Source: an uncultured Muribaculaceae bacterium (GTDB lineage Bacteria; Bacteroidota; Bacteroidia; Bacteroidales; Muribaculaceae). Taken from it: DNA of 64,000 nucleotides. Of this stretch, positions 28,773-37,640 are shown one piece after another (the first letter of the stretch is position 1; each line of letters starts with the position of its first letter). The notes beneath the pieces are model-generated. The model saw only the letters and a list, made by a program, of their open reading frames with translations, was not told where the DNA came from and did no database searches. Location: positions 7,809 to 71,808 of the forward strand of contig CAJUQP010000014.1 of the NCBI GenBank assembly GCA_910588245.1, read 5' to 3'. Both the position numbers and the translations under genes were made by a program.

Positions 28773-31700
28773 ATGAAACACCCCGAACTATCAAAACGAT
28801 TCGCCGCCTTGATTACGATGATATTGTGTATGGTCATCGTCCAGGCACGCGAAATCTCTGGAATTGTAGTGGATGAGAACGGCGACCCTCTCGCGGGAGC
28901 AACCGTAAAGGAGATACCCTCCGTAAAAGGTGCGTCAGTCCATGCCGTCGCAGTCGACCTCCAAGGCCACTTCTCCCTTCAGGTGGGCCGGGAGACCCGG
29001 CAGATTGCCGTCTCTTTTGTGGGCTACAAGCCTATGACCGTGACCCTGACAAATGAGAACAGCTACAAGATCGAAATGACGCCCACCGCCGATGTCCTTG
29101 ACGAAGTCGTTGTGACAGGATATCAGACGCTCTCAAAGGAACGCACCACGGGATCGTTCGCGAAGATCAACCGCAAGGAACTTGACAGCCAGCGTATCAC
29201 ATCAGTGGGCGACATGCTCGAGGGACACGTGGCCGGATATACCGATGGAAAGATCAGGGGCATCACCTCCATGCAGGGAATAACGACACCTTTATATGTC
29301 ATAGACGGTTTCCCCGTGGAACGCACCACCGTCACATATGCCGGAGGAGGATTTGAGGAACAGGTTCCGGATATCAATGTAGACGATATTGAAAGCATCA
29401 CAGTATTGAAAGATGCCGCTGCAACCTCCATATATGGTGCCCGTGCCGCCAACGGAGTTGTTGTCATCACTACAAAGAAAGCCGACAAAGGGAAAGTGCG
29501 TGTCTCAGGATCCGCCACATTCTCCATACAGCCATACAAACGGGTGAATACTTTCACGATGGATTCCCGCGAACTTATCGACCAGACACGCGACTGGATA
29601 TCACAAGTGCCGGGATTCAATGGTGAAGGGGCCGAGGAGTATGCAAAAAGCATGCTCGCCAACTCCTCCAACCTTGCTCCCCATATTCGTGCCGTCTACG
29701 AGCGTTACGCAGGGCTCATGACTCAGCAACAGCTCGACTCCAGACTCGACAACTGGTCGAAACAGGGCTACAGATGGTATGATGAGACCGATGCGATCGA
29801 CAAGCGGGATGCCACCACACAGCGTTACAGCCTCTCGGTGGCGTCATCATCTGAGCGAAACAACCTTGTGGCCACACTTTCCTACAACCGCACCAACGAG
29901 TTCTCACGATATTCTTTCAATGAAAGCGTCGACATCTCCCTGCGCAACACTGTCAACATGACTTCCTGGGCCACTCTCGACCTTGGCGCCTCGATCATCT
30001 ACAACAACAGTTCATCGTCTCCCTATACCCTCTCAAACCCCGGCTTCTCCGTGGCCCCCTACATGAGCTTCTACAACGAAGACGGCTCATATATAAAAGG
30101 GAGTCAGGAAGAGATGCTCTCTGCATCGCGTCTGAATGCCATAAAGGCTTATGGCCTCTACAATGAGGATATCGATCCGATGGACGAACTCGGCCGCAAC
30201 AAGACAATCGCCAACGACCTTGTCACCCGTGCCTACGCCCGTCTGAACTTCAAAATCACCGACTGGCTGCGCTTCACCCCTCAGTTCCAATATGAATGGG
30301 GCAATTTCCAGACCAGATACCGCCAGGAGAAAGAGACATATGCCGTGAGAAGCAAGATCAACAATTTCGCATCGCTCAACAACGGCACCACAGTCTTCAA
30401 TCTCCCCTATGGCGACATCTATCAGAAAGGACAGAACAACCAGACCTCATACAATCTCAGGATGCAGCTCGACTTCAACAGGACTTTCGCGGGCATACAC
30501 GACGTGACAGCGATTGCCGGTATGGAGATGCGTCACGCGAAGACAAGAGCAGAATACAATACCCTATACGGATATGACGACCAGCTCAATACTTTCGCGA
30601 CAGTCGACCAGACGGCCATACAGTCGTTCTCCGGAGCCATATTCAGCCGCCCCTGGATATCTTCCTACGATTTTGCAAGCATCAGGGAGCTGACCAACAG
30701 GTTCATATCCTTCTATGCCAACGCCGCCTATGCCTACGATGGCAAATATATGCTGAATGCATCAATACGCACTGACCGCACCAATCTTTTCGGCACAAGC
30801 GGAAAGTATCAGGGGAAACCGATATGGTCGGCAGGAGCCGCCTGGCGTATCGACAGGGAGGAATTCCTCCGCACGGATTGGATCAACATGCTGAAGCTGC
30901 GTGCCAGCTACGGCATCGGCGGTAACATTGCCAAAGACACCTGGCCATATATGGTGGCATACTATGGCACAAACGTTCATCCCGGAGTGGGAGGCATACA
31001 GGGAAGCATCAGCTCCCGTCCTAATCCCGAACTGAGATGGGAGAAGACCACCACTTTCAATATCGGTGTGGATTTCGGAATGCTCGACAACCGGCTGAAC
31101 GGCTCTGTGGAATTCTACAATAAAAAAGGCACGGACCTGCTTGCGAGCAGCAACGGCATATCTGTGGAGGGACAGGGATTCTCGACAACCACCATCAACA
31201 ACGGAGAGATGACCAACCGCGGTTTCGAGCTAAACGTCAGCGGACGCATCATACGCAACCGCGACTGGGATTGGGGAATAGGCAGCATCGTGGCATACAA
31301 CCATTCGAATGTGGACTATGTCAACGTCGAAGCCCCGGTAGGGTTCCTGCAGATCGACCAGCCCGCGGCATTCCCGAGAGTCGGCAATCCGTTTACTGCC
31401 ATGTACGGCTATAAATTCGAAGGTCTCGATGAAAACGGCCTTCCTGTCATAACGGGAGCCGACGGCCAACCTATCGCCAACTCTTATTCAACCACCCTCG
31501 ACGACATAATCTATCTTGGCAGCTATACGCCTACCTACAGCGGTTCTGTATCGACCGACCTCCGGTGGAAGGATTTCTCCCTGTCGGCACTCCTGCTTTT
31601 CGAAGGAGGCCATAAGGTGCGCACAGGATACTACACCTACGACGACCAATGGAAAAAACCGGGCGATGAGGCCCATACCATAGTACCCCGTTACCTCGCA

Positions 31701-31967
31701 GCGGAAAACAACGATCTATACTGTGACTGGGATCTCTACGGGAAATCGTCGGCTGTCGTGGAAGATGCCGCCAACATACGCCTTCGCAACATCTCCCTGG
31801 CATATAACCTCCCGAAAGAGATCTGTACGAAATTTTTCGCACAGGAAACCAGAATCATGTTTGGAATCGAGAATATCGCCACTTTCGCAAAATCGAAATC
31901 AGTGAAGTATTATCTCGGGGGATACAACAGGCCCAATTATGTGATCTCACTCAATCTCAACTTCTAA
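28773..31967 (+). CDS. SusC/RagA family TonB-dependent outer-membrane transporter
   Basis: 1064 residues with a signal peptide (to about residue 25). The carboxypeptidase-regulatory-like domain (REISGIVVDENGDPLAGATV, about 26-105) is followed by the SusC-specific LDEVVVTGYQTLSKERTTGS motif, the plug (about 120-235, ending SITVLKDAAATSIYGARAANGVVVITTKK) and a 22-strand barrel finishing in NRPNYVISLNLNF. It imports a ligand captured by the adjacent SusD lipoprotein, powered by TonB. No glycoside hydrolases adjoin, so the ligand is not evident and may be a peptide or other nutrient. It is the first gene of the operon. Confidence 0.97.
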   Translation: MKHPELSKRFAALITMILCMVIVQAREISGIVVDENGDPLAGATVKEIPSVKGASVHAVAVDLQGHFSLQVGRETRQIAVSFVGYKPMTVTLTNENSYKIEMTPTADVLDEVVVTGYQTLSKERTTGSFAKINRKELDSQRITSVGDMLEGHVAGYTDGKIRGITSMQGITTPLYVIDGFPVERTTVTYAGGGFEEQVPDINVDDIESITVLKDAAATSIYGARAANGVVVITTKKADKGKVRVSGSATFSIQPYKRVNTFTMDSRELIDQTRDWISQVPGFNGEGAEEYAKSMLANSSNLAPHIRAVYERYAGLMTQQQLDSRLDNWSKQGYRWYDETDAIDKRDATTQRYSLSVASSSERNNLVATLSYNRTNEFSRYSFNESVDISLRNTVNMTSWATLDLGASIIYNNSSSSPYTLSNPGFSVAPYMSFYNEDGSYIKGSQEEMLSASRLNAIKAYGLYNEDIDPMDELGRNKTIANDLVTRAYARLNFKITDWLRFTPQFQYEWGNFQTRYRQEKETYAVRSKINNFASLNNGTTVFNLPYGDIYQKGQNNQTSYNLRMQLDFNRTFAGIHDVTAIAGMEMRHAKTRAEYNTLYGYDDQLNTFATVDQTAIQSFSGAIFSRPWISSYDFASIRELTNRFISFYANAAYAYDGKYMLNASIRTDRTNLFGTSGKYQGKPIWSAGAAWRIDREEFLRTDWINMLKLRASYGIGGNIAKDTWPYMVAYYGTNVHPGVGGIQGSISSRPNPELRWEKTTTFNIGVDFGMLDNRLNGSVEFYNKKGTDLLASSNGISVEGQGFSTTTINNGEMTNRGFELNVSGRIIRNRDWDWGIGSIVAYNHSNVDYVNVEAPVGFLQIDQPAAFPRVGNPFTAMYGYKFEGLDENGLPVITGADGQPIANSYSTTLDDIIYLGSYTPTYSGSVSTDLRWKDFSLSALLLFEGGHKVRTGYYTYDDQWKKPGDEAHTIVPRYLAAENNDLYCDWDLYGKSSAVVEDAANIRLRNISLAYNLPKEICTKFFAQETRIMFGIENIATFAKSKSVKYYLGGYNRPNYVISLNLNF

Positions 31968-31980
31968 CACAACTCCGGAT

Positions 31981-33390
31981 ATGAAAAAATACATAGCGAT
32001 AATCTTCTCCGCAGTCATGATGCTTATGTCATCGTGCAACGACTATATCGACGTATTGCCTAAGGGGATGAGGATACCGACCACTCTCCAGGATTTCGAG
32101 GCACTCATGCGCAACGAATACAGCGCCAATTATCTCGCCTGCGCACAGGCCCCCTATCTTCTCAACGACAAATTCGTAGGCACCAACGCCTGCCGCAATC
32201 AAGACAACCTTACCACATGTCATTACATGTGGAAAGAAGATCGCGACCGCACGCTGCTCAACGCATCGACAGAAGATGTTTTCGACAACGGATATGGCAT
32301 AATTGGCGTGATGAACACCATCATCGAGAACGCTCCCGGAGCGACGGATGCCACGGACGCCGAGAAAAACGAAGTGTTGGCATATGCATACGCGGTGAGG
32401 GCATTCGTGCTCTTCCAGATTGTCAACTATTATGCTGACGCCTACGACCCTGTAAAAGCGGATGCCACCCCCGGCGTCCCTCTCATATATAGCGCCAACC
32501 TCAATGCTCCCTGGCATCAAGGTTCCGTAAAGGAGGTCTACGACCAGATTCTGTCTGATTTCAATAAGTCTATCGAGCTTGGTGTGCCCGAGAAGGCCAT
32601 GACTGCCGTGCAACCCGACCGTGGTGCCGTTGAGGCGGGACTCGCACGCGTGTATCTCTCCATGCGCGAATACGACAAGGCTCTGGCCCATGCCGAGGCT
32701 GCCCTTGACCGCAACTCAAGACTGTTCGACTGGAATGATTTTTATGCGCAATATAAGGACCGCGTTGACAATCCCGACGACTACAACAAGATAACCTCTC
32801 CCATGGATCATGTGAATGTCGAGAACTTTTGGTTCTGCTCCGGAAACGGCAATCCGAATTATCCCTGTTCCGACATCGACATTCCTGAGGAGCGTCGCGC
32901 CATGTTCGAGCCGGGCGACGTAAGGGCGCTGTGCCGCTGGAAAAAATATCAGTCGCAGGCAGATGTCTACTATCGCGGCATGCTGACGGGATACTATAAT
33001 CTTTCAGGCATCGCAACTCCCGAGGTATACCTGATAAAGGCGGAATGCCAGGTGCGCAAAGGAAACATCACCGACGGACTGGAAACCCTCGACACCGTCA
33101 GGAAGACACGTTTGGCACCTGACTCTTACACTCCTTCCGCAGCATCCGACGAGGGCGAGGCCATAGCGAAAATACGCAGAGCCAAGGCAGATGAACTTAT
33201 AAACTCCATCTATCCGTTCATTGATGCCAAACGTCTGAACGCCGAAGGGAAATATACAGTGACCATAACCAAGACATTCGATGACAAAGCCTACACCCTC
33301 AGCCCCACTTCGCATCTATGGACGATGGTCTTCCCCGCAAACGCCATCAACCGGCCAGGCAACGGCACACTGACGCAAAACTCGAAATAG
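31981..33390 (+). CDS. SusD/RagB family surface lipoprotein
   Basis: 469 residues with a lipoprotein signal (MKKYIAIIFSAVMMLMSSC, Cys19), followed by NDYIDVLPKG, the usual SusD opening. A TPR-rich core includes AYAYAVRAFVLFQIVNYYAD and GLARVYLSMREYDKALAHAEAAL, and the C-terminal SusD_RagB region includes PEVYLIKAECQVRKGN. It binds the ligand on the cell surface and caps the SusC barrel. It starts 13 bp after SusC. At 469 residues it is shorter than SusDs for large glycans, consistent with a smaller ligand pocket (inference). Confidence 0.95.
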   Translation: MKKYIAIIFSAVMMLMSSCNDYIDVLPKGMRIPTTLQDFEALMRNEYSANYLACAQAPYLLNDKFVGTNACRNQDNLTTCHYMWKEDRDRTLLNASTEDVFDNGYGIIGVMNTIIENAPGATDATDAEKNEVLAYAYAVRAFVLFQIVNYYADAYDPVKADATPGVPLIYSANLNAPWHQGSVKEVYDQILSDFNKSIELGVPEKAMTAVQPDRGAVEAGLARVYLSMREYDKALAHAEAALDRNSRLFDWNDFYAQYKDRVDNPDDYNKITSPMDHVNVENFWFCSGNGNPNYPCSDIDIPEERRAMFEPGDVRALCRWKKYQSQADVYYRGMLTGYYNLSGIATPEVYLIKAECQVRKGNITDGLETLDTVRKTRLAPDSYTPSAASDEGEAIAKIRRAKADELINSIYPFIDAKRLNAEGKYTVTITKTFDDKAYTLSPTSHLWTMVFPANAINRPGNGTLTQNSK

Positions 33391-33415
33391 AAACCACAAC
33401 CCAAAATCAAAATAA

Positions 33416-34579
33416 ATGAAAAAGATCGTCGCACTATCGCTCGCGGCCCTCATTATGGCCGGATGCGCAAACAAGAAAGAGAACGACTCTTATTTAGTGA
33501 GCGGAGAGATTCAGGGAATCCCCGACAGCACAATGGTGGCTCTATATCCCATGAGCCACTCACAGACCGACCCTATCGCGGAAGCTATGGTGATCGGAGG
33601 CAAATTTGAATTCTCCGGGAAGACCGAAGAGCCCATCGTCGTAATTCTATCGGTAAAGGATCACTACGGATCCACACGGTTCATGCTCGAGAATGCTGAA
33701 ATCCATCTTAAAGGAAGCGTATCGGCTGAAGATGCTTCCGACGGGAAGAAACTCTATTCGTTCAACGATTTTTCTGTAGAGGGAAGTCCCATGTCCGACA
33801 AATTCTTCGAGCTTATGAGCGGGCGTGACGAACTCGACCGGAAATTCACGGCAATGCGCGAGAACTACAGCGACATCATGGAGATTATCACGGGCGGCGA
33901 CCGCGACAGGATTGACTCCGTACGCGCCACAGACCGCTACAAGGCAATGAGCGATGAGGAGAACCGCTTTTTCGCGGCACTCGACAGCAACTACAACGCA
34001 GTGGTGTCGGCAAACAGCGACAACTCCTGGGGGCCGCTTATGATGATGGCCCTCGTCACTTACCTGAGCCCGCAGAACCGTGAGCTCTATGAGAACTTCT
34101 CCGATAGCGCCAAGAACAGTTACTACGGCAAGATGGCCTACAAGGAGCTCTATCCTCTCGGACGTCCCGGCGACCAGGTGCCTGATTTCACTGCCACGGA
34201 TATCAAGGGCGGGAAGATCTCTCTCTCGGAAATAGCGAAGGCAAACAAATACGTCCTCGTTGACTTCTGGGCTTCATGGTGCCGTCCGTGCCGTGCGGAG
34301 ATACCGAATGTGAAGGCGATCTACGACAAACATCATGCCGATGGATTTGAGATCGTAAGCGTCTCAATCGACGAGGAAGAGAATCCCTGGATAAAAGCTG
34401 TGGAAAAAGAGGGACTTGTGTGGCCCAACGCGCGCGACACTGATAAATCGATCGCGGGCAAATACAACGTCACTTCCGTGCCCACAATGGTAGTGATAGA
34501 TTCGGAAGGAAAGCTTGTGGCCGAAAATCTGCGCGGTGAGGAACTGGCTGCGAAGATCGATGAACTTATGTCGAAATAA
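33416..34579 (+). CDS. DUF4369 / TlpA-like thioredoxin lipoprotein
   Basis: 387 residues. A lipoprotein signal (LSLAALIMAGC, Cys17) precedes a DUF4369 domain (about 25-130: YLVSGEIQGIPDSTMVALYP...). A helical linker leads to a TlpA/AhpC-type thioredoxin domain (about 245-387) with active site FWASWCRPCRAEIPN and cis-Pro in TSVPTMVVID. Such proteins are periplasmic or surface thiol-disulfide reductases; co-occurrence with SusCD pairs is common in Bacteroidetes but the function there is unsettled. It starts 25 bp after SusD and ends the operon at a strong terminator. Confidence 0.93.
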   Translation: MKKIVALSLAALIMAGCANKKENDSYLVSGEIQGIPDSTMVALYPMSHSQTDPIAEAMVIGGKFEFSGKTEEPIVVILSVKDHYGSTRFMLENAEIHLKGSVSAEDASDGKKLYSFNDFSVEGSPMSDKFFELMSGRDELDRKFTAMRENYSDIMEIITGGDRDRIDSVRATDRYKAMSDEENRFFAALDSNYNAVVSANSDNSWGPLMMMALVTYLSPQNRELYENFSDSAKNSYYGKMAYKELYPLGRPGDQVPDFTATDIKGGKISLSEIAKANKYVLVDFWASWCRPCRAEIPNVKAIYDKHHADGFEIVSVSIDEEENPWIKAVEKEGLVWPNARDTDKSIAGKYNVTSVPTMVVIDSEGKLVAENLRGEELAAKIDELMSK

Positions 34580-34609
34580 GGCCCTCCGAATAAGCGACAA
34601 ACTATAGGC

Positions 34610-34660
34610 AATATCCGCGGGATGGATTCGGCAATAAAACCATCCCGCGGATATTTTTTA
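34610..34660 (+). terminator. Intrinsic terminator of the SusCD operon
   Basis: Perfect 15-bp stem ATATCCGCGGGATGG (34611-34625) and CCATCCCGCGGATAT (34640-34654), 14-nt loop, followed by TTTTT. Confidence 0.92.
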
Positions 34661-34679
34661 TGAAAAACAGGCGCGGATT

Positions 34680-34710
34680 TTGGAAATTACAGTAATAATC
34701 GCTAATTTTG
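34680..34710 (+). promoter_or_regulatory. Promoter of the tRNA-Gly gene
   Basis: TTG at 34680-34682, 20 bp, TAATTTTG at 34703-34710; shares 17 identical bases with the promoter at 26747-26778. Confidence 0.7.
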
Positions 34711-34751
34711 CATCCGCAATGAGGCGCGTAGCCCGTTGAATAATGACAGAT

Positions 34752-34824
34752 GCGGTAGTAGCTCAGTTGGTAGAGCATCAGCTTCCCAAGCTGAGGGTCA
34801 CGAGTTCGAGCCTCGCCTACCGCT
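34752..34824 (+). tRNA. tRNA-Gly (anticodon CCC)
   Basis: 73 nt. Acceptor GCGGTAG (34752-34758) pairs with CTACCGC (34817-34823). The D arm is GCTCAGTTGGTAGAGC. The anticodon arm TCAGC-TTCCCAA-GCTGA gives anticodon CCC, reading GGG. The T loop is TTCGAGC; the outermost T-stem pair (A-C) looks mismatched. The discriminator base is T, and CCA is not encoded. Confidence 0.95.
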
Positions 34825-34830
34825 CCCCCG

Positions 34831-34862
34831 AGATCCGGAAGAATTCTTCCGGATCTTTTTTA
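34831..34862 (+). terminator. Terminator after tRNA-Gly
   Basis: The 26-bp palindrome AGATCCGGAAGA/TCTTCCGGATCT centred on an EcoRI-like AATT (34831-34856) is followed directly by TTTTTATT. Confidence 0.92.
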
Positions 34863-34961
34863 TTCCGCTAATTCATAATCCCTTCTAAATTCCGTGATTA
34901 CGGAGTGATAATCTTTTTCGCGAACTCATTTGTTGATAATTTATTACTAAAAAACACAATT

Positions 34962-36482
34962 ATGAAAACTGATACCGCTAACGAGAGCAACGCCGACAGG
35001 CTTATGCGCGAAGAACATGAGGCGCAGATGCGCGCCTACCGCCAGTCGAGGCGCGAAAACCGGAATGCGATATCTAAAATTCCGCTTATGACAGCGCTGC
35101 TCCTCTGTGCGGCCGCACCGGCCTCAGCCCAGGGGAAATGGGTGCGCGATTCCATTCCGGCCTCCTGGCAGATGACTCCGCAGGCCGTGCAGACGCTTCC
35201 TACCGACGATGCGTGGTGGCGCGCTTTCGACGACCCCGTGCTCGACAGCCTTATCGACAAGGCTGTCGGCAACAACTATAATGTGGCCGCGGCCGTGAAA
35301 CGGATAGAGATGGCGCGCAAAGCCGTCGGGGAAGCCCGCGCCGGCTATTTCCCCACCATAGGTCTGAGCGGAGGATGGACAAAAGACCGTGAGGCCGGCG
35401 CCATCGAAGGGCGCTCCATACCATCGCGCAATTCATCCTATTTCTCGCTCGGAGCCCAGATGAATTGGGAGATCGACGTTTTCGGGCGCGTCAGGGAGGG
35501 GGTCAAGGCAAAGAAAGCGGCATATGATGCCTCGCGCGCCGACCGCGACGCAGTGATGGTGAGCCTGTGTGCCAACCTCGCCACAGCCTATATCAACCTG
35601 CGTGTGGCTCAGAAGCAGCTTCAGGTGGCCGAAGCCCACATAGCCTCGCAGGAGAAGATCGAGAAGATGACCGAAGCCCGGTTCGAGGCCGAGCTTGCAA
35701 GCATGCTCGATGTCACTCAGGCCCGTGTCGTGCTCTACAACACCCGCTCCGCCCTCCCCTCCCTGCGTGCCGAGATAAAGACTCTTGCCAACACCATAAG
35801 TATCCTGACCGGCGAATATCCCGGCGCGCTCGCAGCCCGTCTCCGGAGCGACGCGCCGCTTCCCCGATTCCGCCACACCTTGGAGGTGGGGGTCCCTGCC
35901 GATCTATTGCGCCGGCGTCCTGACATAGTAGAGGCGGAGATGCAGCTCGGGGAGTATGCCGCGATGGCGGGAGTGGCCAGGAAAGATTTTCTCCCCGCTC
36001 TCTCATTGACCGGGAGCATAGGCACCTCCGCCCACCGGGCCGGCGACCTCTTTGGCAAAAACTCGCTTGAATACTCCATAGCCCCGCAGCTTTCCTGGAC
36101 CCTCTTCGACGGCATGGCGCGCAACTACCGCGCGGCGGAAGCCCGGTTGCAACTCGAGTCGGCTGTAGACAGCTACAACCTTACGGTGATGAACGCTGTG
36201 GAGGAAGTAGACAACGCGATGATCGAATACGATGCCACACTCCAGGCCATCGAGCTGCAGAAAAGCGTGGTGGAGCAGAGTGAGAAATCACTCACCCTCT
36301 CGGTCGATCTCTATAAGACCGGACTGACGGCATTCTCCAACGTGGTCGACGGACAGATGAACTGGCTTGAGAGCCAGAATTCTCTCGTGGCCCTCGAGGG
36401 GAAGGCCCTGCAGGCACTGATCAGCATATACCAGGCCCTCGGTGGTGGGTGGGAAGCATACCGCGACCCCGTGAGGCCATGA
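34962..36482 (+). CDS. RND efflux outer-membrane factor (TolC/NodT family)
   Basis: 506 residues from the ATG at 34962. The protein has two OEP (TolC-like) repeats (about 85-285 and 300-500), with WWRAFDDPVLDSLIDKAVGNNYNV, NWEIDVFGRVREGVKAKKAAYDASRADRDAV and PADLLRRRPDIVEAE. All are typical of NodT-type factors. Unusually, the hydrophobic signal (IPLMTALLLCAAAPASAQ) begins only near residue 40, after a charged stretch (MREEHEAQMRAYRQSRRENRN). There is no lipobox Cys, unlike most NodT proteins. It forms the outer-membrane channel for the adaptor and pump encoded 27 bp and about 1.2 kb downstream. Confidence 0.93.
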   Translation: MKTDTANESNADRLMREEHEAQMRAYRQSRRENRNAISKIPLMTALLLCAAAPASAQGKWVRDSIPASWQMTPQAVQTLPTDDAWWRAFDDPVLDSLIDKAVGNNYNVAAAVKRIEMARKAVGEARAGYFPTIGLSGGWTKDREAGAIEGRSIPSRNSSYFSLGAQMNWEIDVFGRVREGVKAKKAAYDASRADRDAVMVSLCANLATAYINLRVAQKQLQVAEAHIASQEKIEKMTEARFEAELASMLDVTQARVVLYNTRSALPSLRAEIKTLANTISILTGEYPGALAARLRSDAPLPRFRHTLEVGVPADLLRRRPDIVEAEMQLGEYAAMAGVARKDFLPALSLTGSIGTSAHRAGDLFGKNSLEYSIAPQLSWTLFDGMARNYRAAEARLQLESAVDSYNLTVMNAVEEVDNAMIEYDATLQAIELQKSVVEQSEKSLTLSVDLYKTGLTAFSNVVDGQMNWLESQNSLVALEGKALQALISIYQALGGGWEAYRDPVRP

Positions 36483-36509
36483 CGAAAATACCGACAAAAC
36501 ACCAGGACT

Positions 36510-37628
36510 ATGAAAACACACATATCAGCATTGACCGCGGCTCTGGCAGTCGTATCGCTCCTTTCCTGCGGACATAAAGAGAAAGCCTCGACTCAGGAGG
36601 AAAGCCCGTCGGTCGACGTGGCGGAAGCATTCACAGACTCAGTCGTGCTGCATAAGACGTATCCCGGATATCTCAGCGCGGAGAGCCAGGCCACAGTCGT
36701 GGCACAGGTGAGCGGCCGACTCCTGAGCCGCAGTTTCCAGCCCGGGGCCTACGTGCGCAAGGGACAAACGCTCTTCTCCATCGACCCGACGCTCTACCGC
36801 GACGAGGTGAGCCGTGCGGAAGCGGCCCTGACATCCGCCATAAGCGCCCGCGACTATGCCGCGAGCCACTATGCAGCCGTAAAGAAAGCTCTGGAAGCCG
36901 ATGCCGTATCGAAGATGGAGGTGCTCAACGCTGAGAGCGCCCTGCAGCAGGCTGAGAGCGACATCAAGACCTGCCGCGCCGCCCTGAGCACAGCCCGCAC
37001 CAATCTCGGATATTGCACTGTCACCGCTCCGATCTCCGGATATATCTCCGATTCGGAGGTGAAACCGGGCAACTATGTCAACGGTGCGGCGCAGCCTGTC
37101 TCCCTCGCCACAATCTACGACAACTCCACACTGAGCGCCATATTTGAGATCGAGGATTCCCAATACGAGGAGATGACCGGCGAGATATCGGGGAAAGAAG
37201 CTCCTCTCTACCGCAGCATACCTCTCCATTTCCGCGATTCGCTCCCCCACGCCTACACGGCGGACCTCATATACGAGGCCCCGTCGGTCAACCGCCAGAC
37301 CGGTACGGTAGTGCTCAAAGGGAGAGTCGGCAATATCGACAACGAGCTCAAGGATGGAATGTATGTCACAGTATCCCTTCCCTATGGAGAGAATCCCCGC
37401 GCCGTGCTGATAAAGGATGCCGCCATCGGCACGGACCAACGCGGGTCATATGTATATGTGGTCAACGATTCCAACCGGGTGGTCTACACCCCTATTGTGA
37501 CAGGTGAAGTGTTTCGCGATTCTCTGAGAGTAGTCGACAGCGGCGTCAAGCCCGGCGACAGATACGTCACCAAAGCCCTCCTTACAGTCAGAGACGGAGA
37601 GACCGTCACTCCGGTATTGAAAAAATAA
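36510..37628 (+). CDS. RND efflux periplasmic adaptor lipoprotein (AcrA/MexA family)
   Basis: 372 residues. A lipobox is present in VVSLLSC (Cys20). The lipoyl half (YPGYLSAESQATVVAQVSGRL), a short coiled-coil hairpin (about 100-165), the second lipoyl half (CTVTAPISGYISDSEVKPGNYV), a beta-barrel domain and a membrane-proximal domain follow in AcrA order. It bridges the TolC-like factor and the RND pump. The gene is placed 27 bp after the channel gene and 12 bp before the pump gene, so the three form a single operon. No regulator gene adjoins the operon in this window. Confidence 0.95.
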   Translation: MKTHISALTAALAVVSLLSCGHKEKASTQEESPSVDVAEAFTDSVVLHKTYPGYLSAESQATVVAQVSGRLLSRSFQPGAYVRKGQTLFSIDPTLYRDEVSRAEAALTSAISARDYAASHYAAVKKALEADAVSKMEVLNAESALQQAESDIKTCRAALSTARTNLGYCTVTAPISGYISDSEVKPGNYVNGAAQPVSLATIYDNSTLSAIFEIEDSQYEEMTGEISGKEAPLYRSIPLHFRDSLPHAYTADLIYEAPSVNRQTGTVVLKGRVGNIDNELKDGMYVTVSLPYGENPRAVLIKDAAIGTDQRGSYVYVVNDSNRVVYTPIVTGEVFRDSLRVVDSGVKPGDRYVTKALLTVRDGETVTPVLKK

Positions 37629-37640
37629 AATCCTGCCGCC

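Noticed and set aside
28773..34579. Complete polysaccharide utilisation locus
   Set aside because: SusC and SusD are present, but no glycoside hydrolase or lyase adjoins them; the GH29 gene is 18 kb away in another operon.
34752..34824. tRNA-Gly gene as an integration site for a mobile island
   Set aside because: No integrase and no duplicated tRNA 3' end is visible; the RND operon next to it looks native in composition.
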